NCBI GenBank assembly: GCA_029255105.1
Contig: JAQWWH010000039.1
Location: 1 to 63,206 of the forward strand
DNA from: Flavimaricola sp.
Lineage (GTDB): Bacteria > Pseudomonadota > Alphaproteobacteria > Rhodobacterales > Rhodobacteraceae
Length of the DNA stretch: 63,206 bases
Reading direction: 5' to 3'
Under the pieces are notes generated by a model, which did not search any database, was not told where the DNA came from, and worked only from the letters and a program-made list of their open reading frames with translations. Below, piece by piece: positions 46,787 to 55,536 of the stretch; the stretch's first letter is position 1; each line of letters begins with the position of its first letter. The position numbers and the translations under genes were made by a program.

Positions 46787-48136
46787 TCAGACGCTGACAG
46801 AGTGTCGGGCAGAACTGTCCTGCAAATAGGCGTCAAAGGCCGATGCCGCAATGCGAACCAGCGGCCGCCCCTTGGCCGACATCCGAACCGTCCCGGATGA
46901 CAGGTCCAGAAGACCGTCTGCCCGTAACTCTTCCAGCGTATCAAAGGCGTCGTGCCACCAGCCATCGGGCGCGTTGTGCTTTTGGCCGATGGCGCGAGCA
47001 TCGACGTGACCATCGCACACCAACCTCTCGATCACTTCCGCCCGCTAACGGTCGTCCTGTACGAAGGGCAGGCCCTTGGCGACAGGCAGATGCCCGTCGC
47101 TGACCGCCCGCGACCAGGCCCCGGTTTCGGTGATGTTCTGGACATAGCCCGACGGGGACCGCCCGATGGACGTCGCCCCCAGACCCAGCAGCGTTTCGGC
47201 CCGGTCCGTCGTGTAGCCCTGGAAATTGCGGCGCAACTGCCCCTCTTGCGCGGCGACGGCAAGCGCGTCGTCGGGCAGGGCAAAGTGATCAAGGCCGATC
47301 GCCACATAGCCCTCGGCGATCAGTGCCTCGGCGGCGGCTTCGGCCTTTGCCGCCCGTTCCTTTGCACCAGGCAGGATGGCTTCGTCGATCATGCGCTGGT
47401 TCTTGGCCATCCAGGGCACATGGGCATAGCCGAACAGCGCCACGCGGTCCGGCCGCATCGCTGCGCTAAGTTTCACCGTCTCAATCAGGGTTTCCACGGT
47501 TTGGTGGGGCAATCCATAGATCAGGTCAAAGTTGATGCCCGATACCCCCGCGCCGCGCAGGTCCTGGACCGACCTTTGCACCATATCGGGCGGCTGCACG
47601 CGGTTGATCGCCTGCTGCACCCGGCTATCGAATTCCTGAACGCCAAAGCTGGCCCGGGTAAAGCCGAGCTTGCCGATCCGGGCGGCCATTTCGGCGGTCA
47701 AGGTGCGCGGATCGCTTTCGATGGCGATCTCGGCATCGGGGGCAAAGTCCCACCAGGCCCGCACATCCTCCATCAAAAGTTGCAGGTCGTCGGGCGACAG
47801 CGCCGTGGGCGTGCCGCCCCCCCAATGCAGGTGCGAGATGGTCATCCGGCCGGGCAGGGCGTCGGCGGTCAGTGCCACCTCCTTGCGCAAGACCTTTGCA
47901 TAGTCGCCGACCGGCCCGTCCTTGGAGGCCAGCTTCATGTTGCAGCCGCAATACCAGCACATCTGACGGCAGAAGGGCACATGCAGATACAAGGATACCG
48001 GGTCGCTCGGGGGCAGCTCAGACAACCATCGCCGGTACCGGTCCTCGGCAAAGCCTGTCTGGAAATGGGGGGCGGTGGGATAGCTGGTGTAGCGCGGCGT
48101 CGGGCGACGGGCGTAGCGGTCTAGGACTGGGTCCAT
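46787..48136 (-). pseudogene. hemN: Oxygen-independent coproporphyrinogen III dehydrogenase, interrupted by an amber codon
   Basis: The frame from ATG 48136 encodes 363 residues of a HemN-type radical-SAM enzyme with CRQMCWYCGCN (Cys 56, 60, 63, 65), HLHWGGGTPT, GVQEFDSRVQQAINRVQ and NFDLIYGLPHQT. It ends at a TAG (47045-47047) after GLPFVQDDR. The same frame continues directly with RAEVIERLVCDGHVD and RMSAKGRPLVRIAASAFDAYL to the true stop at 46787, giving 449 residues if read through, the normal length. The interrupted codon is probably TTG(Leu) changed to TAG. The lost C-terminal domain is needed for substrate binding in HemN. It is the last gene of bchE-bchJ-hemN; its ATG overlaps the bchJ stop. 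Loss of function is inferred. Confidence 0.88.
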
Positions 48137-48788
48137 CAAAGTGGCTTTCGCGACAGGGTGATTTCAAACCGGCTGACAGAGGCGCCATTGGCGCGGCCCG
48201 CCCGGTGGGTGACATCGGCGTCTGGGGCCACAAGTGCCTGAAACAGCCGTTCAAAAACGGCGACATGCCAAGGGCAGTTCGGCTGGGCCAAAGGGTTGTC
48301 GATGATTTCAAGGACGCAAGTCTTGCCCGCCTTCACACGGACCGACCCGGTCCCGGCATAGGTCCAGGCATTCGACGCCATCGCCCTGAGCAGGATCGGC
48401 GCGGCCAGTCGGGGGGCAGAACTTTCATGACCCATTGGGCAGGACGCGGGATGCGGTTGGCCAAAAGGTAGTCTGCCGTGCGCCGACCTGCGTCCAAAGC
48501 GATGCGCCTTGCCAGTTGTGGAGGCAAGGTCATACGCAGAACGTCGTGAAGTCGGGCGGCAGCGGACTGATCCACCATTCGGGCAGGGGGCGAGGTCAGC
48601 GCCTCTTCCAGACCAGCGGCTGCGAACACCTGCCGAGCCAGCCCGTCGCCACCAAACTCACGCAGGGCGGCCGCAATCTGGGTGACGGCATTGGGGCCGA
48701 CCTTGCCTTCAGGATTGGCGGCCGTTGGATTGGCGCTGATCCTGGTCCCAGGCTCTGTCCGGTCCGTCGCGAAAGAGACTGTCGTCAT
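48136..48788 (-). pseudogene. bchJ: Bacteriochlorophyll biosynthesis protein BchJ (4-vinyl reductase), frameshifted
   Basis: The first part, from ATG 48788, encodes [34 protein letters not shown] and ADYLLANRIPRPAQWVMKVLPP, typical of BchJ. In the run of six G at 48411-48416 (C on the coding strand) the frame changes. The continuation RLAAPILLRAMASNAWTYAGTGSV and LAQPNCPWHVAVFERLFQALV is in another frame and ends at 48136. Adding one base to the run restores a 217-residue protein. The cause could be a real mutation, phase variation or a sequencing error. Start and stop overlap bchE and hemN. Family members were named as 8-vinyl reductases but probably act as accessory proteins. Confidence 0.88.
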
Positions 48789-50488
48789 CAAACGACCTCT
48801 CTCTTGCCCTGCGCCCGTCCGGCCTCTTGGGGCATGCGGAAGGACTTTTCCTTGGGCATCTGCTGGTCGCCGCCGCCGCAGGCCATGACTTTGGCGGCTG
48901 TCCGTTCCTCTGCCCGCTCCTTGCCTTGGGCGCGCAGCGCCTCGCGGCGCTCTTTCGCCTTGGCGGCCTTGTCGGCCGAAGCCTCCCAATCGGCGATCTG
49001 GGCCGGGGCGATCTTGCGGCTGTCGTCAAAATGGAAATCCACCTTTTTCTTGGACTGCGGCCCGGCATAGCCCACCTTGCCAAGATCATAGAAGGTTCGG
49101 GCAAAGCCCGCCTTTGCAAAGGCCTTGAGGCATCCCAGCAGGTACTTGCGCCGAAAGCCCGTGCCGCGCCACGGATAGTGAAAAAGCGCCTTGATCATGT
49201 AGAATCGGCGGTAATTGTTCATGACCCGGTCGAGCAATTCGGCGCGGTCCATCGCGGCGGGGCGCATGATCGGGGTGACGAAGTTGTATTTCTCAAAGTC
49301 GAAAACCTCGACCTTGTCGCCAAGCTCCTGATAAAGCGGGGTAAAGGGCCATGGCGTATACATCGACCAATTGGCCAGATCCGGGTTCCATTCGCGGGCA
49401 TAGCGATAGGTTTCTTCCAGCGTTTCCGGGGTTTCATTGTCGAGGCCGACGATAAACTGCGCCTCTGTAAAGATGTCGGCGTCGCGCAGAAGTTGGATGG
49501 CGCGGCGGTTGTCCTCGACCTTGGTTTCCTTGTTGAACAGGTCGAGCTTCAACTGCGCTGCGGCCTCTGTCCCAAGCGAGACGTGAACAAGCCCTGCCTT
49601 ACGGAAGAAAGGCAGCAGTTCCTCGTCGCGCAGGATGTCCGTGACGCGGGTGTTGATGCCCCATTTGACCTTATTGGGCAGGCCACAGTCGATCAGTTCC
49701 TGACAGAACTGGACAAACTTCTTGCGGTTGATGCTGGGTTCCTCGTCGGCCAGGATGAAAAAGCCGACTTGGTGTTCGTTTACCAGCTTCTCGATCTCGT
49801 CCACGACTTTGATCGGATCGCGCACCCGGTAGTCGCGCCAGAATTTCCACTGCGAACAGAATGAGCAGGTGAAAGGGCAGCCCCGCGCCATGTTGGGGAT
49901 GGCAACGCGCACGCCAAGGGGGACGTAGATGTAGCTGTCCCATTCCAGCAGCGACCAATCGGCCTCGATCGCGTCAAGGTCCTTGACGGTCGAGGCGGCC
50001 TGGGTGGCGACGATCTCGGTTCCGTCCCTATAGGCGATGCCCTTGATCGACTTGCGCTCGGCCGGCCAGCGCCCGTCGGCATAGGCGCGCATCAGCTCAA
50101 CAATGATCTCTTCGCCTTCGCCGCGCACGATGACGTCGATCCAGGGGGCTTCGGACAGGACCTGTTTGTACATGAAGGTCGCGTGGACCCCGCCCAGAAC
50201 CCCCAGGGCGTCGGGGCAGATCTCTTTGGCAATCTGCAAAACCCGCTCGGCTTTGTAGATAGATGGGGTGATCGCGGTCACACCGACCACGTCGGGTTGC
50301 AGCACGCGAAGCCGTTCGGCAAGGGCGTCGTCGTCGATGTTATGGGTCATCGCGTCGATAAAGGACACATCCATAAAGCCCGCCGATTTCAGCGCGCCCC
50401 CGATATAGGCGACCCAGGCGGCGGGCCAACTGCCAGCGATTTCGGCACCGCCAGAGTGGTAGTTCGGATGTATCAGTACGATTTTCAC
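48788..50488 (-). CDS. bchE: Anaerobic Mg-protoporphyrin IX monomethyl ester oxidative cyclase
   Basis: A 566-residue B12-binding radical-SAM enzyme that forms the isocyclic ring of bacteriochlorophyll without oxygen. The N-terminus [20 protein letters not shown] is diagnostic of BchE. The B12 domain covers about residues 1-140, and the radical-SAM cluster is [19 protein letters not shown] (Cys 204, 208, 211). The C-terminal tail (last ~70 residues) is charged and ends [12 protein letters not shown] at 50488 is preferred over a TTG at 50506 because it begins [14 protein letters not shown] with GGGAG upstream. It heads bchE-bchJ-hemN and appears intact. A PpsR-type palindrome and an Fnr-like site lie just upstream. 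Confidence 0.95.
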   Translation of the reverse strand: MKIVLIHPNYHSGGAEIAGSWPAAWVAYIGGALKSAGFMDVSFIDAMTHNIDDDALAERLRVLQPDVVGVTAITPSIYKAERVLQIAKEICPDALGVLGGVHATFMYKQVLSEAPWIDVIVRGEGEEIIVELMRAYADGRWPAERKSIKGIAYRDGTEIVATQAASTVKDLDAIEADWSLLEWDSYIYVPLGVRVAIPNMARGCPFTCSFCSQWKFWRDYRVRDPIKVVDEIEKLVNEHQVGFFILADEEPSINRKKFVQFCQELIDCGLPNKVKWGINTRVTDILRDEELLPFFRKAGLVHVSLGTEAAAQLKLDLFNKETKVEDNRRAIQLLRDADIFTEAQFIVGLDNETPETLEETYRYAREWNPDLANWSMYTPWPFTPLYQELGDKVEVFDFEKYNFVTPIMRPAAMDRAELLDRVMNNYRRFYMIKALFHYPWRGTGFRRKYLLGCLKAFAKAGFARTFYDLGKVGYAGPQSKKKVDFHFDDSRKIAPAQIADWEASADKAAKAKERREALRAQGKERAEERTAAKVMACGGGDQQMPKEKSFRMPQEAGRAQGKREVV

Positions 50489-50530
50489 GGCAATTCTCCC
50501 GTCCAAGCCTGAGGGGAGTTTGCTTAGGAG

Positions 50531-50550
50531 GTGTCAACTTAAATTGACAC
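50531..50550. promoter_or_regulatory. PpsR/CrtJ-type binding site upstream of bchE
   Basis: GTGTCAA (50531-50537) and TTGACAC (50544-50550) form a perfect inverted repeat with a six-base centre. This gives the exact TGT-N12-ACA consensus of the photosynthesis repressor PpsR/CrtJ. It is 43 bases upstream of the bchE start. On the gene strand a TTGTAC hexamer lies 17 bases upstream of TTTAAG inside the palindrome, so repression by occluding a -10 element is plausible. Confidence 0.8.
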
Positions 50551-50557
50551 AGATCAA
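50544..50557. promoter_or_regulatory. FnrL-like site overlapping the PpsR site
   Basis: TTGAC-ACAG-ATCAA differs from the Fnr consensus TTGAT-N4-ATCAA at one position. It shares TTGACAC with the PpsR-type palindrome. FnrL is known to activate bchE and hemN in Rhodobacter under low oxygen. Overlap would make the two regulators compete or cooperate. Confidence 0.6.
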
Positions 50558-50713
50558 ATCGTACAAAGTTTACACATTTCGAGGCGGCAACTTGGAACGA
50601 CCGGCCCGGTTCGCCGGTGGCCTGAACGGCCTTGCCAGCGACGACAACAGGCGCAACGTGCACGCCTGCTGTCTTGTTTTCAACGTACTGGCCGGGCTGG
50701 CCGGGCTTCAGGC

Positions 50714-51136
50714 CTATTGGGCAACCGCCACATCACGAGGACCGGTAAAGTCGAGCAGGCCGATGCAGGGGATGTGACTATCGCAACGGTCGGCATGAAC
50801 CTCGCCGCCTTTGATAAGCGAATAGTCACCCGGTCCGGTCATGACCTCGGTGCCATCGGCCTCGATATGGACCCATGCGCCCTGAATGCTCAGCCCCCAA
50901 TAGTCGTGGGTATGCGTGTGCATCGGCAGGGCGACGCCCGGATCCATCTTGAACAGCCAGGCAGCGCCGGCTTCGTCGTCGCCCCAGGCCAGCGCCAGCT
51001 GCACGCCGGGAATTGGTCCATCGACCCATTCAACGTTCTGCAACGCGATATGGCTGTTGCCGTGGCTGTGGGCCTCGGCAAAGGCCGAGGTTGAGATCAG
51101 GGTGGCGATTGCGGCGGTGATTAGTGTCTTCATCAT
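50714..51136 (-). CDS. Secreted cupin-domain protein
   Basis: A 140-residue protein with signal peptide MMKTLITAAIATLISTSAFAEA and a single cupin domain. The metal-site histidines are in ALPMHTHTHDYWGLSIQGAWVHIEADG, with HADRC in the second motif. Two cysteines (DRCDSHIPC) could form a disulfide in the periplasm. Similar to ChrR-like/DUF4437 small cupins, but the reaction is unknown. It diverges from a TetR regulator across a region with two matching operator-like palindromes, so it is probably in that regulon. Confidence 0.82.
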   Translation of the reverse strand: MMKTLITAAIATLISTSAFAEAHSHGNSHIALQNVEWVDGPIPGVQLALAWGDDEAGAAWLFKMDPGVALPMHTHTHDYWGLSIQGAWVHIEADGTEVMTGPGDYSLIKGGEVHADRCDSHIPCIGLLDFTGPRDVAVAQ

Positions 51137-51200
51137 GGGGTAGATCCTTTTGGGCTGGTTTGGACTTTGGGTTGGGTCTTCTCTGGCTTGAAGCTTTTGT

Positions 51201-51212
51201 TACCGACTGGTA
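51201..51212. promoter_or_regulatory. TetR operator copy 1
   Basis: TACC-GACT-GGTA, in context TTACCGACTGGTAC, matches the second palindrome at 51244-51257 in the pattern TACCG-N2-YGGTA. It lies on the cupin side of the intergenic region. Confidence 0.5.
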
Positions 51213-51243
51213 CTAATATACGTCAGCATTGGTCAAGGATAAA

Positions 51244-51257
51244 ATACCGTGCGGTAT
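51244..51257. promoter_or_regulatory. TetR operator copy 2
   Basis: ATACCG-TG-CGGTAT is a perfect 14-base palindrome ending five bases before the TetR gene start at 51262. This position suits autorepression. Confidence 0.65.
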
Positions 51258-51261
51258 AAAA

Positions 51262-51867
51262 ATGAGTGATCCAGAGGGCAAACCCCAGCGCGGGCGACCA
51301 AGGACGATGGACACGGCAAATGTTCTCGAGGTTGCCATGACCGCCTATTGGCATGGTGATCCCGCCGACGTGTCCTTGAACGCAATCTGCCAGATGGCGG
51401 GGGTGTCCAAACCGTCGCTTTACCGCGAATTCGGGGGCGAGGACGGGCTGGCGCGGGCAGCTCTCGATACTTATGCCGAGCGGGTTTTGTCGGACATCTT
51501 TGTGATCCTTGGGGCAGGGCAGGGGCTGCGTCCCACGCTCGCTGCGTTGATCGACTTTGCGGCAAGCGATCCGCGGATGGAAACCGGGTGTCTGTTCTAC
51601 AAGATGCGCGCCGGCAAGCACCGCCTTGGCCCCCAAACGCGGGCGCGGGTCGAAGAGATCGACGCCGCCGCCCAAACCGCCTACGCCGCCTTCCTGCGGT
51701 CCTGCCGTGATGCAGGGGAATGGCCCGGCGGGCAGTCGGTGGATGTGATGGCAAAGTACTTAGGCGAACAGATCGCCCTGGCGATCACACAGCGCGCCTC
51801 GGGCGAGGATCCTGCCCGCATTCGGGACATGCTGGAAGTCGCCTTGTCGGTGTTTGCAACGCCATGA
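51262..51867 (+). CDS. TetR-family transcriptional regulator
   Basis: A 201-residue TetR protein. The helix-turn-helix is about residues 25-65 (DVSLNAICQMAGVSKPSLYREFGGEDGLARAAL). The C-terminal domain is all-helical, with METGCLFYKMRAGKHRLGPQTRARVEEID. ATG at 51262 (MSDPEGKPQRGRPRT) is preferred; an upstream start would place the operator palindrome inside the gene. The following DUF418 gene overlaps it by four bases, and a cupin gene diverges from it. Confidence 0.88.
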   Translation: MSDPEGKPQRGRPRTMDTANVLEVAMTAYWHGDPADVSLNAICQMAGVSKPSLYREFGGEDGLARAALDTYAERVLSDIFVILGAGQGLRPTLAALIDFAASDPRMETGCLFYKMRAGKHRLGPQTRARVEEIDAAAQTAYAAFLRSCRDAGEWPGGQSVDVMAKYLGEQIALAITQRASGEDPARIRDMLEVALSVFATP

Positions 51868-52979
51868 CCGGATCGCCGCGCGCCCTGATGCCTGACTACC
51901 TGCGCCTTGTTGCCCTGTTCGGCATCGTTGTCGTCAATGTGCAGTACATCGCCTTTTCGGCGCTTGGCCGCTTGGTGGATCCCGCAGGGACAACGGCGCT
52001 TAACGCGGTCACAGTCTGGCTCGTCCACGGGGTGGCGCTGCTCAAGACCTATGGGTTGTTTTCCTTCATGTTCGGCGTGGGCCTCGGGTTCCTGATGCGT
52101 TCGGCGGCGCGGCAAGGGCTGCCCTTTGGGCGCCTCTACCGCAATCGCTTGATCGGGTTGCTGCTTCTTGGGATTGCCCATGGCTGCCTGTTCTTTCCGG
52201 GCGATATCCTGACGATCTACGCGGTGGTGGGATCAATCCTTTACCTGCTCCGGGATTGGCCGGTGCGGCGGCTGGTGCGCCTTGGTGCCGGGCTTTTGAT
52301 CGTCCAGATCGTCCTTTCGCTGCCCCTGCTTTTGCTGCAGCCGGACACGCCCACTGACATTCTGGCGCTGGAACGCCTGATTCTGACCCAGAGGGACTTC
52401 ATTGAAGCGGTGGTCTTGCGCAGCTTTGCTTTCATGTTCGTGATGCCCTCCTTGCTTGTCATTCAGGGCTTTGCCGCCCTTGGCTGGTTCTGCCTGGGGC
52501 TGGCGGCGGTGAAGTCGGGGATGATCGACGATTCCAGCCATCCGTTATGGGCGCGGGCCCGACGCTGGTGCCTTTTGCCGGGGGGCGCCGTCAGCCTGAT
52601 CGGGGCGGCACTCTGGCAATGGGGGCCGCCTGTGCCGGGCGTCGCCCTGACCGTGGCAATCGCACCGGTCGCGACCTTGGGGTATCTGGGCGTGATCGCG
52701 GCCCTGTCGCGCCCACCGGGGCCGGTCATGGCGCGTGCCCTTGCAGCGGGTGGATCAAGCCTGAGCATTTATCTGTGCCAATCGATCGTTCTGACGACAA
52801 TCTTCTCGGCCTATGGACTTGGGTTGTGGGGCGCTGTCGACAGGTTCACAGCTGTGACAATCGCTGTCGCGACAACGGTTGGGCTTATCATTGGGTTAGA
52901 TATGTGGCGAAGGCGCTTTGCTCTTGGGCCCTTCGAATGGGTGTTGCGACGGATCACCTATGCCGGGATGCGCCGCTGA
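51864..52979 (+). CDS. DUF418-family integral membrane protein
   Basis: A 371-residue membrane protein with about ten hydrophobic helices. The N-terminal DYLRLVALFGIVVVNVQYIAF, GLFSFMFGVGLGFLMRSAARQG, RLIGLLLLGIAHGCLFFPGDILTIYAVVG and the C-terminal DUF418-like SLSIYLCQSIVLTTIFSAYGLGLWG identify the family. No transported substrate is known. Its ATG overlaps the TetR stop (ATGA), so the regulator probably controls it directly. Confidence 0.85.
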   Translation: MTGSPRALMPDYLRLVALFGIVVVNVQYIAFSALGRLVDPAGTTALNAVTVWLVHGVALLKTYGLFSFMFGVGLGFLMRSAARQGLPFGRLYRNRLIGLLLLGIAHGCLFFPGDILTIYAVVGSILYLLRDWPVRRLVRLGAGLLIVQIVLSLPLLLLQPDTPTDILALERLILTQRDFIEAVVLRSFAFMFVMPSLLVIQGFAALGWFCLGLAAVKSGMIDDSSHPLWARARRWCLLPGGAVSLIGAALWQWGPPVPGVALTVAIAPVATLGYLGVIAALSRPPGPVMARALAAGGSSLSIYLCQSIVLTTIFSAYGLGLWGAVDRFTAVTIAVATTVGLIIGLDMWRRRFALGPFEWVLRRITYAGMRR

Positions 52980-53094
52980 ACCTAGCTAATGCGCCAGTGC
53001 CTTTGCAAACGTGACAAGGAGGCCGGCCCTGCCTGTCGGGCCAGCCCCGATCTCCGCGCCGGTGTTCGGCCTTCAATAGTACAGCATCCGTTGG

Positions 53095-53223
53095 CTAATC
53101 TCGGCTCAGGCCAAACTTGGGCCGTGTCTCGATCTCGGCCCCGTCGGGCCCGGTCAGGCGGGGCGGGTTCTCGACGATAAGCGGGCCGTTTTCGACCGGG
53201 GTGATCTTGGGCAGGTCAGTCAT
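53095..53223 (-). pseudogene. CDGSH iron-sulfur protein remnant
   Basis: A 42-codon frame beginning MTDLPKITPVENGPLIVENP and continuing RLTGPDGAEIETRPKFGLSRD before a TAG. This matches the N-terminal half of bacterial CDGSH (mitoNEET-like) proteins up to the point where CRCG-x-SxxxPFCDGSH should follow. All four cluster ligands are missing, and the first cysteine position reads Ser. It is therefore a 3'-truncated remnant unless short forms exist. The gene after which it lies (53257-53709) may have shared its operon. Confidence 0.6.
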
Positions 53224-53256
53224 GGCGGTCCTCTTGAAGTGAAGGCGTCAGGTGCA

Positions 53257-53709
53257 TCAGGCGTTGGCCGAAACCTTGCCGCGTGACGGCAGCCAGACCC
53301 AGATGCTCAGGATGATTGCGGCCCCCGAGATCAGCGTCATCACGGTGCCGGGGACGAAGTTCACATAGCCCGGTATGTCAAGGAACAGGAAGTAGCCGAC
53401 ATCCGCCAGCCCACCGACCATGGCCGTCACCCAGATGGCGGTCATGTTGCCCCGCCAGATAAGAGTGGCGCCAATGATGGTGGCAAGGCCAAACCACAAT
53501 AGGTTGAACCCATGCTGGTTCACCACGCCCCCGACGGCTGGGTGGTAGTGTGCGGCCAGCGTGGCAGGGTCAATCGCATCTGCGATGGCGGCAAAGGCCT
53601 GCGACGGCGCCTGAGCGAGGGTCATGACCCCGGCAAGGATATGGACGAGGCCCCAGATCAACCAGAGAACGGCGGCGATCTTCAAGGCGGTGGTCTGTTG
53701 TTTGGTCAT
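53257..53709 (-). CDS. Hypothetical four-helix membrane protein
   Basis: A 150-residue protein with four hydrophobic helices: IAAVLWLIWGLVHILAGVM, NLLWFGLATIIGATLIW, ATMVGG-type TAIWVTAMVGGLADVGYFLFL and VMTLISGAAIILSIWVWL. AAGGAAA precedes ATG 53709; a longer reading upstream is unsupported. No named family is recognised with confidence. It sits between fragments of CDGSH and cytochrome b561 genes, so it may be the surviving member of a redox-related operon. Confidence 0.7.
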   Translation of the reverse strand: MTKQQTTALKIAAVLWLIWGLVHILAGVMTLAQAPSQAFAAIADAIDPATLAAHYHPAVGGVVNQHGFNLLWFGLATIIGATLIWRGNMTAIWVTAMVGGLADVGYFLFLDIPGYVNFVPGTVMTLISGAAIILSIWVWLPSRGKVSANA

Positions 53710-53785
53710 GTCCGTTTCCTTTTTGGGTAAGTGGTGCGTCCGGCCAACGGCGGCCTTTGCGCAGTGTGGGTGCTGAAAGCGTCGG

Positions 53786-54070
53786 TCATGCCGCATCCAT
53801 TTCGGCGGATCGCTGCCCCAGAGGGGTAAGCAGATCGCCGCCGGTAGCCGCTTTTGGCGGATGCGTGCTGCGGGTGCGCGTCGCAAGGCGCAGGATCAAC
53901 AGCACCCCGATTGCCATGCCAAAGAGCATATGCCCGCCCAGACCCTTAACCTTGTCGGGGCTGTCAGGCTCCGTATTCGCCAGGACGATACCGCCTGCGG
54001 CAAGGGCGAAGACGATAATCAAGGCCACCAACCAATGACGCGCGACAAGAAGCGGGTGATATCTTTGCAT
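53786..54070 (-). pseudogene. Cytochrome b561 remnant (N-terminal half)
   Basis: A 94-residue frame starting MQRYHPLLVARHWLVALIIV, with the first haem-ligand-type histidine in ARHWL and a second in GGHMLFGMAIGVLLILRL. Full-length members have about 180 residues and four helices; here the sequence stops matching after DLLTPLGQ, and the last two helices with the other two haem ligands are absent. It looks like a truncation by deletion. Loss of function is very likely. Confidence 0.7.
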
Positions 54071-54630
54071 GATCAGGGGCCTGTTTTTCAGAATGCCTCA
54101 GGGAGGACCGTGGTCCTCTGATCCGATGCGCACCAGATATCGAATTGCGCGGCCAGTGCGCGTTTATGCACCACTTCTCAGGCAGGTTGGCCCGCGAAAT
54201 CAGGTCTGTGTCCATTTTGCGGTTGATCGCGAGGACGTCGTCGGCCGCGTTGGATACCCCAGTTCGGCAATGGTCAGCCCCGTGATCCTGGCCCCGTGAT
54301 CCTGGCGTGATCCTCGCCCCGTCCGAGAGGGCCGCGACAGGCAGGGAGATCCGCCGGGTGCAGGTTTAGGCGGAGGCCTCCGTTCTGACACCGCCAAGAT
54401 ACATCACCGTCATTTCCCTTGTCGGTGCCCTGATCGGGACCCGCGTCCCGGTCTGGCCAGGGGTGGCGTGGAACATAAGGCCTTCTGGCGACATGGGTTG
54501 CGTGCCGTGTGCGCGGTGGTCTTGGGTTTCGTCAGCGTTCACCCCGATCCGGTTTCCCGATCCGGACTTCGGATCGAAATGCCCGGTCCCTGCGCGTTGC
54601 TGCTGTACCGGGTGGATGTTAGAAACCTTC
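54071..54630. other. 560-base gap with palindrome and small tandem repeat
   Basis: No convincing gene. GAGGACC-GT-GGTCCTC (54103-54118) is a perfect palindrome upstream of the b561 remnant and may be an operator. GCCCCGTGATCCTG is repeated in tandem at 54277-54290 and 54291-54304, with a partial third copy. Short minus-strand frames exist but lack family features or ribosome sites. Confidence 0.5.
54103..54118. promoter_or_regulatory. Palindrome upstream of the cytochrome b561 remnant
   Basis: GAGGACC and GGTCCTC are perfect inverted repeats separated by GT. The position 33 bases before the remnant's start codon suggests the operator of the former operon. Confidence 0.4.
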
Positions 54631-55536
54631 ATGGAATATTGGACCGAACTTCGCACCGCCCTGATGGTCGCGCGCCTTGGCACCGTCAGCGCGGCGGCAG
54701 AGGCGCTTGGCGTGCATCGTGCGACGGTCAACCGGCATGTCGAAACGCTCGAGGGGGCGTTCGGGGCGCCGCTGTTCCAGCGCCACGCACGGGGCTATGC
54801 GCTGACCGACGCGGGCCGCGACATGCTCGAGGTGGCGGGCCGGGCTGACGAAATGTTCGGTGATCTTGCCGGGCGCAGTCGTGGCAAGGCCGGGCAGTTG
54901 TCCGGGTCCCTAATCGTGACGGCGCTGGCGGGGGTGGCGCCGCTGGTTATGCCAGCCATCGGGGCGTTTCATCTTGCCCACCCCCTGATCGCGCTTGAGT
55001 TTGTCGCCGGGGCGCAGCTGGCCCGGCTTGAACATGGGGAGGCGCATGTTGCGATCCGCGCCGGGGCCAGGCCCGAGGTGCCCGACTACGTCGTGACCAT
55101 GTTCCGCCGCCTGCGGTTCGGTCTTTTTGCCAGCCAAAGCTATATCGACCGGGCAGGGCACCCCGACCCGGACCAACTGGACGGGCACCGTTTCGTGGGG
55201 GCGGTCGACCTGCGGCGGCCGGTGCCCTATGCGGACTGGATGACCGACAATGTCCCACCCGACGCGCTGGCGCTTCGGACGACGGACCAGCAGGTCCTGC
55301 ACGCTGCCGTTTGCGACGGGCTGGGTCTTGGCTTTCTGGCCGAGCATGATGCCTGCATCAGGCCGAACCTTGTGGCGATCATCCCGCCAGGTGACGCATG
55401 GTCCACCGCCCTTTGGGTGGTGACCCATGTCGATCTGCACCGCACGACCAAGGTGCAGGCGTTTCTGACCAACCTCAAGTCCGCCAAGCTGAGTTTCGAC
55501 TGCCACACAGATGCGCAACACAACAAGCAGCCATAG
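54631..55536 (+). CDS. LysR-family transcriptional regulator
   Basis: A 301-residue LysR-type protein. N-terminal helix-turn-helix: RTALMVARLGTVSAAAEALGVHRATVNRHVETLEGAFGAPLFQRHARGYALTDAG. Effector domain from about residue 90 (LSGSLIVTALAGVAPLVMPAIGAFHLAHPLIALEFVAG). The start at ATG 54631 (MEYWTEL) is chosen because the family similarity begins there. It diverges from the b561 remnant operon across a long gap and may have regulated it. Ligand unknown. Confidence 0.87.
   Translation: MEYWTELRTALMVARLGTVSAAAEALGVHRATVNRHVETLEGAFGAPLFQRHARGYALTDAGRDMLEVAGRADEMFGDLAGRSRGKAGQLSGSLIVTALAGVAPLVMPAIGAFHLAHPLIALEFVAGAQLARLEHGEAHVAIRAGARPEVPDYVVTMFRRLRFGLFASQSYIDRAGHPDPDQLDGHRFVGAVDLRRPVPYADWMTDNVPPDALALRTTDQQVLHAAVCDGLGLGFLAEHDACIRPNLVAIIPPGDAWSTALWVVTHVDLHRTTKVQAFLTNLKSAKLSFDCHTDAQHNKQP

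Noticed and set aside
48788..50488. BchE reading as an unrelated B12-binding radical-SAM enzyme
   Set aside because: The N-terminus [16 protein letters not shown] and linkage to bchJ and hemN are specific to BchE.
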